From Pogonophryne albipinna (lineage: Eukaryota; Chordata; Actinopteri; Perciformes; Artedidraconidae), in contig CM053260.1 of assembly GCA_028583405.1 (NCBI GenBank), forward strand, positions 21,824,569-21,888,568: a stretch of DNA of 64,000 nt. The letters are read 5' to 3'. Below are positions 14,763-27,362 of this stretch, in pieces. The position numbers and the translations under genes were made by a program. How positions within the stretch are numbered: the stretch's first letter is position 1; the number at the start of each line of letters is the position of its first letter. The notes under the pieces were generated by a model. That model worked only from the letters and a program-made list of their open reading frames with translations. It was not told where the DNA came from and did no database searches.

Positions 14763-15243
14763 AGGTCACCCATCATGCAAAATCCACTTGTTCAGTAAAG
14801 AGATTCTGAAAGTTTCAGGAAAAAAGATTCTCTCTCTTTTTGTCCTGATGCATTTCTATAAAAACCTGTCTGAAAATGAGTTGATCAGATTTTGGCCACT
14901 TAATGATGTCATAACGATGTTTTGGCTTGTTTAACCATTAGCCAATCACCAACCAAGGTAACCCCCCCCCCCCCCCCACCTTATCACCTGAATCTCCTCC
15001 TAGAGCACCATTGTGCTCTTTTGAACCAAATCTCTCTCAGAGGGGCGTGGGGAGGGGCTCCTTATTTTCATCTAAAGTAACAGACAGAGAATCAGCACTT
15101 TGGAAACAGGGCTGAAACAGAGGGGATTATGGGTAATGCTGCAATGATCTGTTTGGTGTTTGGAGCCAAACACTTCAGAGACATGTTTTGTATATATCTG
15201 AGAGCTATAATATATTGATGAAAAACAGTATAATAGGGGACCT
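14763..15243. mobile_element. TTAA-flanked non-autonomous DNA element (family A)
   Basis: A TTAA duplication lies on both sides (14759-14762 and 15244-15247). The ends begin AGGTCACCCATCATG on the left and, reversed, AGGTCCCCTATTATA on the right, an imperfect inverted repeat. TTAA targets are used by piggyBac and Kolobok transposases; the AGG start fits Kolobok better, but that is inference. It contains a 16-base C run at 14962-14977 and no gene. The ORF at 14608-14934 crosses its left end and is not real. Confidence 0.75.
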
Positions 15244-16994
15244 TTAAGACAAAACTGATAAGATGATAAAACAGCAAACTGAGAGATTTCTCTTGAGCTA
15301 ACCACAGATGAAATTCACGTTATAGAAAAAGTTAACAGTAAAAGTGGGACAAACATATACAAATAGAAATTACATGGACGGAGGCCTGTAGGTGGAGAAG
15401 TAGGAGATGTTGTTAACACTTCATGCCTCCATGCTTCGGGCTCCTGCAGCGAGAGAGTCCTTGCTGTTTGTGTATCGATTAACTAGCACTTATAGATGGA
15501 GTGGTGATAAGAATGGAAACGACAAGCCACTGAACAGCACGCTACAGTATTGAGCAGCGTTGCGCCACACTGAAATAGTAAAAAGAGCCTGACCTCTTGA
15601 AAATTTGATTCCTTTAGTTAAGGCCCTTTGCCTCTTCTCCTGGATAATTTCCATCTGCTTGAAAGTGAATCAGGCTGTTATTTATTTAACACCGAAACCA
15701 CTACGGGATAGGGGCTGAAGGGCAGACGAAATGATTGCGTGATTATTCATAAGAACTCATCTGTAGTCGGAAGTGTCGCACTTTGCAAACACGGCGTTTG
15801 ATTAAAGGATCTTTTTTCATGAGTGCGGAAAAAAAATGGACATATGTGGGGGGGGTTTAGCTAGCTGTGCTCTGTGAGGGATTATAGACTTGTGGAGTCA
15901 GTGGTCTCTTCCCCTCAGCAGCGCACCGGTCTGGCCCAGGTGGAGCTCTCTCCCCAGGTCTCGGTGTTATTAATGTTCCGTCCAGATGAGGAACGATGCC
16001 GCAGCCCAGCTCATCTCTCCGCCCCCCTGGGGGACACCTGCTGCCCCCATAACAAACACAGGTTATGTTCCCACAAAAGAGAAAGGAATATAAAGAGTTG
16101 CCTGTGCTCTGATAGAAGAAATCAAAAGTGTATCTTCAGAGGTCATTTGGTTTGACACGGCCTGGAGGAATGAGCACTCTATCTTTGACCAAATCAGTCT
16201 CAATCTCGTGGTGTATTATCGGTCATTAGCATCAAACGCTAACATCAAAGCCCACATTGAGGATCAGTCCCATTGCCAAGTGTTTACCTCGTGAATGAGG
16301 GCCTTGTTGAGTTAATGCAGCTGCTATTGGCAACTGTTTGGGTTGTTATTCATATATGGGGATGTGACGACAGCTTCGAGGTGTCATGCTCAGCAGGGGT
16401 CCGCTGTCAGATTATCCCTATAGTTGGAATTGATTATTAGCTTTGACAAGGGGAACTATGTCCCAGTTATGTCAGGGCCAACAAGGCTCTTAGTGAAGAA
16501 CATCCCTTTTAACAAGTCAAACGCTCCCATCTCTCCAGCCTCGCCGGGCTGATCACATGCACTCGGATTAGGCGCTCATCACTGCACTACTGCCTTTATC
16601 CCAGTGTACGAGACATGTAAGCCCTCAGCCACAGTATGGTCAAACACACACACACAAACATGAACTAATTTACTCAACACATGCATGCCGATGCCCTAAT
16701 ATCCGCACATGCTACCACTTTGTGTTGACATGTAGCTGCAAACTCTTTCAACAAGATGCACGGATGCACGCGGATGCACGCTCGCTGTTGATCGGTGATG
16801 GGGAATGAACCCTTCTGTTTAGCTGCAGGCGCGTAAAGCCAAACATGACAGGTTGTCATGCTACATTTGAGATACATCCAGGGGGAGACACACATGAACG
16901 CTACTTGAGGGGGGGGACAAGGCGCTCTGTAGTTCTTCTGCATACGTTACTGGTCAAACAGATGCAATCAGAAAATCATACGCATGTTAGAGCA

Positions 16995-17486
16995 CAGGTC
17001 CCCAATCTTTTTTTTCTAAAGTACCCCCAAAGTTGATGAACTCGAATGCACCTTCATTAACAATACATGGTCATTTTAATTGGTTTTGAACTAGATTTTA
17101 TGCTATTAAATATATAAAGCAATATTTGTCATAAATTAAACATATTCAGGTGTACTAACACACCACTTTAAATAGAAGAAAGTTGTAATTGCATCCGTTT
17201 ATGATATGTAAGGCTAACTGTTAAAACTGTTTTTTTGCTTCTAAATAACCATTTTAACTTTGCATCTATTACCTGATGTTTCCATAGGTGCTATGAATTT
17301 TAAGAATGTAAAGGTTATATTTAGCAAGCTTTTCCAACAGTCTATCAATTACTTTAAGCTAACTGTTTAGATTGCTCTGCTAGCTTGCTAACTACATTTC
17401 ACACACTATACAATCGTAGCTGTTGTTCATTTGTATTTCTCTTTTTCCACATTCCCCATGGGGTACAAGTATCCCTAGTTGGGACT
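16995..17486. mobile_element. degraded hAT-like remnant
   Basis: The left end CAGGTCCCCAAT and the reversed right end AGTCCCAACTAG loosely resemble the CAGGGGTCCCCAA ends of Charlie-type hAT elements. No matching target duplication was found, and the interior is AT-rich without coding sequence. The call rests on end similarity only. Confidence 0.3.
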
Positions 17487-19264
17487 CACTTTGCAAATGT
17501 TCTATAAATATTGTTTCATATCAAGGAATTTTGTTTAAACTATTATTAAAACATACAAATACATACAGTATCTGACCGGCAGAGTTTATGTATTACCAGT
17601 AATGGACAACAAAGTTTCACAAACGTATGACAACCGTGAATGAAACATCTCGTCCTCCCATTATAAGATCCCCCCCACCAGTTTGCCTCTCTATTGTTCT
17701 CCTGCCCCCCTGATACTGTATGTGTTTGGCAGGACATGAACCTGCTGCAGATACTGCCTGAAGGGATGGACAGAAGGAGCATATTATACTTTACAATACA
17801 GAACAGTAACTCTGTTTCCTTACTGACAAAAACACACACAGGTAGACATAGTGAGAGGTTGACAGTGAAACCCTCCAGGATTCAGATGTTTGTGTATTTG
17901 GAGGAGATGGAGATAATGATTGTATTGCAGGTTTGTCTCCACCATTTTGTCACATCCCACTGAGCTCTCACAGCATTGACGATGTGATTAGACCAGGGTT
18001 GCCAACTTTGGGTACCTGGCTGGAGTGAGATTTTGATATCATGTGTTTAATTACACATATGTGCACGAAATGACTGCTATCGTGTCAGCAGCAGGACCTT
18101 AGCATAGGGTGACCAGACGTCCCCGTTTTTATTGGCCTGTCCCCGGTTGAAACTGTCCCCGGAAATGTCCCCGTTTTTTAATATACGTTAAAATCACATA
18201 GCAAGGTGAAATAAAACGTTTCATACCATAAAACACTGGGTAAACAGAGTATACTGCTCATTCTTCTTCTTCTTTTGTCTTCCTGTTTCTCTTTATCTGC
18301 TCCATAAACTCTCTCATTCTTAACTGCGCCGCGCGCTCTCTTTTCTTGATCGCCCGAACACACCCTTCACTGTCCCGCTTAATTGTAGGAATTCTGCCTT
18401 GTGCTACTTCACTGGGTTTTGGAAACTTGTACCCTACTTTGGAGCATCTTTGATCAAATTGATCTGTGCCTGTCCATTTCGTGTAGTAGGCTTGATAGTA
18501 CTGTATCCAATATTTAAAATGTTTTTTATATATGAATCACTTCCATATAAAATGCCAGTATTCAGGCCTTGGTTTGATCATTTCATAAAATAAATAGAAT
18601 TCAGTCAGAAGATTTAGTTTTGCAGGTAGCGTGGAGAGTAAGAAGAGAAGAAACACTTTAGGAAGATATGTGAAAGGATAGAAGTGTAATGGTAATTATA
18701 TAATTACAGAGCCTGTCAATTTATACATTGACGAAAACAATGTGACTGTTAACCCAAGTGTATCTAATATTATAAAACGGACAAGTCAAATCAAGCAATC
18801 TGATTGGTTCTTAGCCGTGATATACTGAGCGTATACCACGGGTAGAATTGTAAGTTACTTTTCACAACAAGTCAGTATCCCTCCGCGTCTGAGAAAAACA
18901 GTATATCGTTGGGCTGAAAAGCAAACTGCTTGCAGTTTGCTTTTCATACTGGAACAAGAAAGCAGCGGAGAAGTAACGGGGCAGAAACCCTCCTTTTTAC
19001 GCAGCGGTCCAGACATAGACATCAAACGGCGAAACATATTCAGTGTGCAGTTCCTTTGGCATTAGGGCAGGGGTATCTAGATACTTTCCAAGGATTGACA
19101 TAATGAGTTGTGCTACTTTTAAAGCAAGCAACGATGTTTTCAAATCTGTAATCAAAGAGGTCCGCAAAAACACTATCGACCAATCAGATTGCTTGATTTG
19201 ACTTGTCAGTTTTATAAATATATTTACATTTCTTCCGTTACAAAACAAACTTACAAAGCATAAA

Positions 19265-19682
19265 ATGGAAACATTTAAGATTAACTTCGACCTCCGGGGG
19301 GGTCTTACTATGGAGGAGTGGATTGAGCAGTGCCTATCTCCAGAAAAAAAAGCACCTAAACGACGACAAGCAGAGCTACGTGAAGAGCAGGTAGACCAAC
19401 TGGAAAAGTACCACCATTCAAAAGCTTTCTGATGCGGGTCTTGAAACAAAGCAGAGAAATGATGACCGTTAGTGGCTACAGGTGCGAAAGCTCTCTCCAG
19501 AGCTACTGGAAGCCGAATCTCGGGGACCGGAGATAGTGGAGAAATATTCTCGCCACGCCAAGCAACAGCCTAGAACAACCTCAACCTATACAAGTAACCT
19601 CGTAAGCCATTCTACTGATGCTGGACAGTTTTTCAGTGGCTGCACAATAAACGGCAACATACAAATGAATGTAAATAAATAG
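19265..19682 (+). pseudogene. small decayed ORF inside the palindromic element, unrecognised
   Basis: The ORF starts with ATG at 19265 and reads METFKINFDLRGGLTMEEW, then a Lys/Arg/Glu/Gln-rich stretch that looks like a helix or coiled coil (about residues 28-52), before a stop at 19430. A shift of frame near 19413 continues it (TIQKLSDAGLETKQRNDD), with one internal TAG at 19470, to a tail rich in Ser/Thr and ending FFSGCTINGNIQMNVNK, stop at 19680. The repaired length would be about 140 residues. I do not recognise the family. It contains no obvious catalytic motif, so it may be an accessory protein of the element or captured host sequence. Its consistent amino-acid composition on both sides of the breaks suggests that it was once translated. 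Confidence 0.5.
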
Positions 19683-19885
19683 CCAAATAATGGATCAACG
19701 CTGTCTGTCTAATATGTTCGCTAGCTGTTAGTGTTGTTGCATAGCAACCACCTCGCACTATGTTTTGTGCAGAAGGCAACGGAGGGACTATTTTATTTTG
19801 AACATCATTATTTACTAATAAAAACTATTTAAATTAGAGTGTGTATTTTTCTTTCATATTGCCACACTTGGTAACCGTTTTATAA

Positions 19886-20032
19886 AAGCAATAGCTCACT
19901 TCAGGCCGTGATATATGCTCATTATATCACAGCTAAGGGGGTTGTCGACCCTCCGCTTCGCGTTGGGCCGAACCACGCCCCTTAGCTGTGATATAATGAG
20001 CATATACCACGGCCTGTCGTGAGCTATTGCTT
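19886..20032. repeat. long near-perfect palindrome (hairpin-forming)
   Basis: Arms of about 57 bases (19886-19943 and 19978-20032) are complementary with few mismatches. They start AAGCAATAGCTCAC and end GTGAGCTATTGCTT, around a 34-base GC-rich centre. Either strand could extrude as a cruciform. It is part of the third-level element. Confidence 0.85.
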
Positions 20033-20258
20033 AAATGTACTATCTATTTTTAAAAATCAGAGAGGAAGAACAGAATGAGAAGGGAAAAACTGGAATAAAG
20101 ATGAAGAGGCAAAGAGATTGTACAATAGTGAGAAAGAGAAGGAAAGGAAGAAAGAGAAGACAAGTTAAGAAAAGGGAGAAAGTTAGGAGGGGAAGAAAAA
20201 GTTAACAGAGTACGAAGAATATACAAGGATAGTGACAAAGAGCAGAAGAAAATGTGCA

Positions 20259-20955
20259 ATGGCTCTTTCCAAGAAACGAAAATGTCACTTAAATGACAAT
20301 ATGATGAAAGAATTTTCCTTCATACGCCCAGGTGGTCAAGATGATACAATGGTTACTGTACCATTTGTAATTCAACATTTTCAGTTGCCAGTGGATGAAG
20401 AACAGCAGTAACAGAACATCAACAGACAAAAAAGCATAAAGCCTCTCATTGCCCGTGCTGGTGTGCCCTCTGTCACCACATTCTTCAAGAAGGTAGACCC
20501 TTCCCAGGAAGAATACGATCTAGCTGTGCAGGAAGGTGTCTTTGCATACCACGCTTTGCGACACAATCATAGTTTCAGATCTATGGATTGCACAGCACAA
20601 CTGACAAGGAAGCTTTCTAAATGTACATGTGCTAGGACTAAATGTGATGCCATAGTGAGTAACGTGTTAGCACCATGGGCAACTACCTTGGTAACACAGG
20701 ACCGACCAGGTGGAATTTGTGTCTCTGTCCATTGATGCATCCAATCATGGACATGTAAAGCTGCTGCCAATATTAGTAAGATATTGTAAGATAAATGATA
20801 GCACATCAGTGGAAACAAAACTACTCGATGTTGTTGAACTCAAAGGAGAAACAGCAGAGGAAATTGCAGCTGAGGTCCTGGTGGTTATCCAAAAATTCAA
20901 AAAACTGTTTGATCTCTTTGTCCCAGTGTGTCTGACAGTTGTGTCTCTCTGTTAA
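20259..20955 (+). pseudogene. hAT transposase fragment with BED zinc finger, frameshifted
   Basis: ATG at 20259 gives MALSKKRKCHLND, a basic N-terminus. A shift leads to a BED-type finger: cysteines at codons 20357 and 20366 (C-x2-C) and histidines at 20417 and 20435 (H-x5-H), with an in-frame stop at 20396. A second shift leads to FFKKVDPSQEEYDLAVQEG, typical of the segment after the BED finger in hAT transposases. A third shift, near 20710, leads to SIDASNHGHVKLLPILVRY and VELKGETAEEIA, which belong to the start of the RNase-H-like catalytic region. It then ends early at 20955, so most of the catalytic domain and the C-terminal dimerisation region are gone. It is a dead gene, related to ZBED5/FAM200-like transposases by memory of the motifs. 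Confidence 0.8.
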
Positions 20956-21494
20956 AGTGTCTTTGATAGTATGTAATTCTGCTAGTGTTACTTGTCTGTT
21001 GTCTCTATATCTTGTACATATGTTAATTATCAAATAAACTTGAGGCTATAACCTATGTAGTTTGAAAATGTTTTGTTATTAACTCAATAAGTGAGTTACG
21101 CATTCTTTACTCTAACTTCACTTACCATGGTTTTGAAATCAGATTTTCTGAAAGGTTTCATTAATTAGTTAGTTAGTTACCATTTATAGTAATTAGTTAG
21201 TAGTAGTACACATCAGTTTATTACAGCAGTTAAAATGTTCGAATTACATTAAACCAGAATTGTCCCCCCTTTTTCTTTAGCAGTAAAGAAAATTGGATAT
21301 GTTAATGGTATATTGACCGCAAAACTCAAAATGTCCCCGTTTTTAATTTTGAAAATCTAGTCACCTTACCTTAGCATATATATAGGATATATATACAATA
21401 TATACAAATACACAATATTGGACACAGACTTTAAAGGGCACAAAGTTTCATTCACTAATGAAAGTCAAACATGTTTGATTCCACTGTTTTATTG

Positions 21495-21737
21495 TGTGCC
21501 TGTCGCGATAAGCAATTAATTGACTTATCGTACGATAAATAAAAATGAACTCGATAAATTGCCATTTACATGAGGATGTGACTAGCAGTTTGAAAGGATG
21601 TACTTGAATTATTATTATATATTATCATTATGTTAGTGGTCTAAAATGGTCATACAACGGTGCCGACAATATTATCGTTTATCGCAATAATTTCCGGGAA
21701 AATGTATCCAACAAAATTAATTATCGTGAGAGGCCTA
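21495..21737. mobile_element. small hAT-like MITE remnant
   Basis: The left end TGTGCCTGTCGCGATAA and the right end TTATCGTGAGAGGCCTA form an imperfect inverted repeat resembling TAGGCCTGTC-ending hAT MITEs. Several ATCG/CGAT words lie inside. No target duplication was found. It sits within the outer hAT. Confidence 0.45.
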
Positions 21738-22458
21738 TACATGAAACACACACAAACAAATCTACAGACTTACTCCAAACTGCCAAATATATTAACTAAC
21801 ACACTCTCACTCTCATATACTCTATTTTGGCCTAGTAGAACAATAAGCAGCAGACTTTTACTTTTTATAATTTCTACTGGATCTTAGATCTGCGCATACG
21901 CAATACGGGTCGGCAGTGGCGGCTCCGGAGTATTTGTGTTGGGTAATCTATGGTAGGGCTAACCCATACAGTGGTGGGGCTCAAATCAGTATTTGCAATG
22001 TAATTACATACACGCTCCCCTTGACAGTGAAACGCCACGCGTGAGGTTTAGATTATTTCCCTGTCTCAATCCAAATTGAACTGTATGAAATAAAAAGGCA
22101 CATTTGTCTTGTAGTAAATAAAAAGGGCGACCTGGAGCCAATCCTGCAATTTCCCCACAGGTGAAAGAGTTGACTGCTGAAAACCCAACCCCTGCAGGGG
22201 GGTCTGGGGGGATACACATTCTGGTCCTCTCTTGAGAAGAAAAATAAATAAATCTATTACTCCATGACATATTTAAAAAAAATGAATGCCATTTTAGTTT
22301 TTAGTTACTTTGTTCTGAAAGCTGAACCTGCTGCTCCTCACAGAGAGAAGAGGCTGTGTGAATTACTTTACATTGTGGATAGCCCCCATTGTTCTGTGTG
22401 TCAAAATGAAAGACAGCCCACACACTTATCAATCATCAAACCGTGGGGTCTTATTTCA

Positions 22459-22488
22459 TTACGTGTTGATTTCTATCAACACGTAATG
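22459..22488. repeat. perfect short hairpin
   Basis: A 13-base stem, ATTACGTGTTGAT and its exact complement, encloses a 4-base loop TTCT. It lies within the outer hAT and may be part of an older element end. Confidence 0.85.
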
Positions 22489-22845
22489 TTGTATCGATGT
22501 ATATAGAGATGTACTACAGCAAAAGTATTCTCCGTCGGGACTTCCTGCAACAACACCATGCCGTTATCTTGATTCTGATTGGCCAGAAGACATTATCAAA
22601 GATGTTCTATTGAGAAGACGATCACTACGTGACAAAAGTTTTCAAAACCGTTTCTAGTCTTCGGTATTCTTGTTTTGGCGTGAGAATAGTTTGGGCAGCG
22701 TGAGAGCGTGAGATTGAGAGTGAAAGCGTGTGTCACACGCCAGAGTTGGCAACCCTGGATTAGACTCTCAACATTTCACCTGCCAGGAGAAGAGCTGACC
22801 TTCAGCTGCAGGCCTCCTTTGTTTAGTTTTCCTCTTTCCTTCATA

Positions 22846-23720
22846 CCTCATTCACACCAACGGTGTTTCAGGGCCGGTTCGGAGCTGGAGCTTGAAAAGC
22901 ACCGGGTTTTCCTCTTCACACCGCAGCGGAGCAGCCTCTTAGCTCCGGAATCCGGTTCGTTTCAAGCACCAAAAAATTGTCCGGCCAGAGCAAAAGCACC
23001 ACATACGCCACGCTTACGTCGAGGCGGGGGCAGGGGCATAGACAGATCAACTCCTGAACAACAACAAAAAGCCCGCGTTTTATCCAGTTTGTACACAACG
23101 ATGGAGAAACTTAACAAGAGTTTCAGTGTTTCTGCCATAGACTGTATATATAAAGGTTTCTGCTCATGGTGAAGCAACGTGTCTGCGTGTTAAGGTGGAA
23201 CCTGAGCATTCACGTTGATCACCTCTCATTATAACTCATTATAAATCTATAAAACTATAAATATTAAACTTTACTTCACGTGTTCATTTAGAACAGCTGT
23301 TACATACCTGGGTGAAGGTTACAGTTCATTTAAATGAAAGATACAACGTTACTCCACACTCATGGTTCAGTCCACCTTAAGAAATAAGACCGACCTCGGA
23401 AGCAGTTGTGTTTTTAAAAAAACTTTATTGACACGAGTACACTTTTTTTATAAGAATATAACTAAACCACAGAAATGACTCCGGAAAAGCTGCAGATAGA
23501 GCCATAAAAAATGAATGCAACTGATTTTATCCGCGCGGTTTGGCTTTATGAAGCAGGCACGCAAACGGTTACGTCATGACGCAAACGATGACGCAACGAC
23601 GCATTACCAGTCGGACTCTGGGCGGTGTGAAAAGAGCCAGAGCTAAACCGAAGAACTGGTTCTGAACCTGAAAAGCTCTAGCACAGAGCTTGAACCGGAG
23701 TTGCGTTGGTGTGAATGAGG
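22846..23720. mobile_element. TA-flanked non-autonomous inverted-repeat element
   Basis: The two ends share a 17-base perfect inverted repeat, CCTCATTCACACCAACG, and are bordered by TA on both sides (22844-22845 and 23721-23722). A TA duplication fits Tc1/mariner or a related superfamily, but a two-base match is weak evidence. The subterminal regions both carry CACACC and AAAGAG-like words. The long ORF at 22708-23172 crosses the left border and is not a gene. Confidence 0.7.
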
Positions 23721-26700
23721 TATCTGTCTCAATCTTTAAGCAACATCATATCTCCTTTCTGCTCTCACTGTACTGGAGTAAAAAGTCTACAGTTGTGATG
23801 AGAGAGAAGTGGAGAAACAAAAGGCAGATCTATGTCAGCTCTGTGGGAGATGCGTTTTCGTAAATGGCTTTTGTAACCACATAAAGGAAAGGAAATAAGC
23901 ACACAACAAAAGGAGTCATTGTTCAACCATTAATAGGCACACTCCTACACACACACCAGCTCCACAGGCACAAAGTAACACTCACAGATGCTAGAAATAC
24001 ACACACACTGGAAAAGGAATCATAACATCGAATCATTTTGACACAGTAGAGCTTTCAATGTAATAGCAAATACCACATTTACATTTTAGCTGTAGGAATT
24101 TACATACTGTGTTTGCCTCATGAATCCATTATGGTTTTATTTATAATAATACATTGCAAATGTACCTAATTTAATCTCAGATAATACACTGTTGAAGAGC
24201 TCTTTCTGTGGCACTTCTGTGAATTAGCATTCTTAAAATCCGTAAAATAATCAAATGAAAAGAATATTTTTCCTGCAGGTTCTTGGGTGTCAATTAGAAA
24301 TTCAAAAATACAAAAACACAGTGTGATTAAAAAGAGAAATTGTATTTTCTGAATAGTTAATCAAACCTTGGCTCTCACTTTCCGGAGAGGGGAGTAATGA
24401 TTAATGCAATAATGACTCTGTGAGGCTGATCTCGGGTCAGGGGTCTGAGCCTTGATCCCCCTGTAATTACACACTTGCTTCATTTGCTCCGTGCTCCAAT
24501 GACCCTTTCAATACTTTACTGCTGTTACACAATGCCTGCACTCTTACCTCTGTCTCATTAGGAAGGAAATGTGTGGGGTTTTTATTTAAATCAAGAAGTC
24601 TACTTAAGCACCTCTTGCTTACTTGCACTTGATTAGCGGTTTGGTTGGTTGATAACTTGGTGATCGGGGCACTTGCGGAGCTGCTCAGGTATATGTGAGA
24701 GACAAAGGACTTTCTGTAAGCAGACATACAGAAGAGGGCTTGTATGTATGCCAGTGAAAGAAAATAAGTGAAGCTGGTTGTTTACTGTGATGTTGTGGGA
24801 AGCATCGATCCTCTACCCCTTTACTGTAAATTAACCCAAACACAATGGCATGAAAAAGCCTAATTGCTTTCTGTTTCATATCTTGGCTAAAGGTGACCGA
24901 TTTTAAGCGACTCAAGCTTTTGCCATGTGCAAGCCGCTCCAAGTTAAGAAACATGAACTATTCATTGGGCCAACACACACGTATTCACATTTTGAAACGG
25001 ACGGAAATCATTTCACTTCCTCATCCGTCAAGGTGTTCAACCATCCTGCTACCTGGCAGGGACGTGTCAGCCGGGTTCAATCCATCACAGTGCGCGCTCA
25101 CCAGTGATCTGACGGATGCACTTGTAAAAGCTCCATCGCTTCATGTTTTTCAATCAATTTAAGTCCCACTCTCGGTTGTTTGTCTATCAAAGTTAAAGAC
25201 TCCAGCCTGCTACATGGCGAACATCTTGAATCAAACACTCTTTGCTGATTATTCAAAGCCCATCTGTCATCTTTGACAGTACACCGCGGCTACTTTATGG
25301 CAACGTGTGAGGATCTTGTTAATTGGTGTTGGTAAATCAAATGAAAGGCTCGCAGCTTGTAAACAGATGGATCTGAAAAATGAATAGTTGGCGCAAAAGG
25401 GTTAGTTGGAACAGTGGTCAATTGTCAGTCACCCTTTCTTTCTCCTCGGGAAGACACAGAGGGCGGGTAAAGTTTGCTGGTGTCAGAACAAAGGTTAAAG
25501 CGGCTATGCTGACGATTGCACAGGGAGTAGTTAAAATAAAATGACTGTTGGAGGTCAGTGGTCACCAGAGAGTGATGCATGGACCCCGGCCCAGAGATGG
25601 ATCTTATCCAGTGGTCAAGGTCAGAGCCAAATGTCCTGGCCTGGGTTCAGACGCGGACATGAAGAGTGTTTTAACATTTATCTCGACTCCTTTCCTGCTT
25701 TTTCATCCTCTGGGCTATCAGAGCAGAGATGTCATTAACAATGCGTTGTTTTCTTTGAAGGGCCTGCTGTATTCCACATAGACTGACTGAAACAGTATTT
25801 AAGGCAAAGATCAAATTTGGACATGAATATTTATAAGATGGATTTCATAGCCAGTGCTCGTTAAAATGTTACTATCCTTTTAGTACAAGCTGTCATGGTA
25901 TTAATAAGGGGTCGAGCAAAAGTGCATTTTTTAAATATGGTCCATTATCTATCCACATCATCATGTCTGTGCTGTGGAATAACATTAACTGTAAGGCTTT
26001 CTTTTTGAAAACAGCCCTGCTTTAGTTAAAATGGCTGGGCTGACTCTGGTTATTCATTTTTGATCTTGTGGGAATAATATGAAGACACCAAGAAGGCAGC
26101 GATCTCTGGAAAACTTTCAATATCTCATATCTTATTTAAGGTTTGAATTGGGCAACTTAAATAATGATGAATGCTGCTGTTTTAATTGTTAGCATTCAAC
26201 TATCCTTCCAGATGTATTTTAAGACATGTAAACATTATTCTAGTTATACATATTTAATCTGTTTTATTCACAGAGAAGTGAAATTACCAAGTTAAACATC
26301 TTAAAAGTCCACATCATCATGATTTGATTCAACAACACGGTTTTAGACACTAACGTCTGAGCAACCATCTTAAGATATTGACTTGAATAACATTCATAGA
26401 CATTATAACCCTACTAACATGAAAGATAGATGGGCATATGGCAAAACCAACAGAACCATATTGGCAGTCAAAACAAACAAAGATCAATAATCCTGACCTA
26501 TATGCGACTCTTTGATCTAAAAACATACTCGAAATTAACATTTATTATTATACAAAGAAAATAAGAAGGAAAGAAAAAATACTGTGAAAAACCTCACTGG
26601 CTTTTTTCTCTTGTATAAATTATCTACATTCAACTTCACACATTTCAGGGCAGGGAGGCTGAGGTGAATCCAGTTCAGTAAATATCATCCAACTTTCATG

Positions 26701-27330
26701 CAAAGCGGCCCCCGTCTTTTCTGCTTCCTCCTGCTCCCTCTTTTCCTGCTTTCTCCCTGGCTCCATTTGAAGAAAATCAATGTTTGCAGGTATAACTTCA
26801 CCATTTTCCATTTCAAGAGTATTCTGCATTCACATTGTTGAATCCTCTTTGATGTGAGGTATGATGACAAAAATGTTCTCCATTGTCCCCCCTTACTATA
26901 AAAGAAGGGGGCCAAACAGAGTGGCGGTGTCGAGGCACATCACCCTCACTCGGTGGAAGTGGTTAAACACATCTCCTCGAGCCCGTTCGCCACTTAACAA
27001 GGACTTCCTGCGTAGTTGTGGTGTTGCAGATAAACCACAGCTGAATGCAAACACCATTAATTATGTGAAATGCATATTTAGCGCTTGCATGAAAACCCAG
27101 GGAGAAAAATCAGGGGAGCGCATTGTGGATGATGGACCAACATGTGGTAATTAGTGGGTAAGGTAAACAGCCATGGAGAGAGCCAGAGGGCAGGTTCACA
27201 GCCTGTTAGTGGATGCTCTCTTTCTGCCGCTGAGTATCCTCGGGGCTCATGGAGGGAAAAGTGAAGGAGGTAGACAGGAAATGCTGCAAGTTCACTGAGC
27301 AGCAGTGGGGTGTTGCTCTGTGTCCAGTAT

Positions 27331-27362
27331 AATGTGTGTGCGTGTGCGTGTGTGCGTGTGCA
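27331..27362 (+). repeat. TG-rich microsatellite, interrupted
   Basis: Alternating TGTG and TGCG dinucleotides, about 30 bases, in the 16-kb tafa1 intron. Confidence 0.8.

Larger units (their letters stand above)
18770..20036. mobile_element. third-level palindromic element of unknown superfamily
   Basis: This block sits inside the inner hAT. Two systems of inverted repeats are visible. The segment 18783-18812 (ACAAGTCAAATCAAGC...) recurs inverted at 19177-19206. The segment 19886-19943 recurs inverted at 19978-20032, making a palindrome of about 147 bp. The phrase GTGATATA-TGAGC-TATACCACGG occurs near the left end (18820-18841) and again at the right (19989-20015). TTATAAAACGG near 18771 is mirrored by CCGTTTTATAA near 19876. 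Exact borders and target duplication could not be fixed. A small broken ORF lies between (19265-19682). Confidence 0.6.
18105..21368 (+). mobile_element. inner hAT element with transposase remnant
   Basis: Inserted in the outer hAT, with the 8-bp duplication CCTTAGCA at 18097-18104 and 21369-21376. The ends are TAGGGTGACCAGA on the left and, reversed, TAAGGTGACTAGA on the right. A run of repeated GTCCCCG words lies just inside both ends, a typical subterminal repeat. It carries a broken BED-finger hAT transposase at 20259-20955 and is itself interrupted by a palindromic element at about 18770-20036. The transposase supports the superfamily call independently of the duplication. Confidence 0.88.
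17994..22757. mobile_element. outer hAT element of a three-level nest
   Basis: The ends CAGGGTTGCCAACT (left) and its complement (right) are flanked by a perfect 8-bp duplication, GATTAGAC, at 17986-17993 and 22758-22765. It spans 4.76 kb, but most of that is a second hAT inserted at 18105. Its own remaining sequence (17994-18104 and 21369-22757) shows no transposase. It includes a small hAT-like piece near 21495 and a perfect hairpin at 22459-22488. Confidence 0.93.

Noticed and set aside
18997..19449. 150-codon minus-strand ORF
   Set aside because: Antisense shadow of the small ORF in the palindromic element, and it crosses one of its inverted repeats.
22708..23172. 154-codon plus-strand ORF
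   Set aside because: Crosses the end of the outer hAT and its duplication into a different inverted-repeat element; no family similarity.
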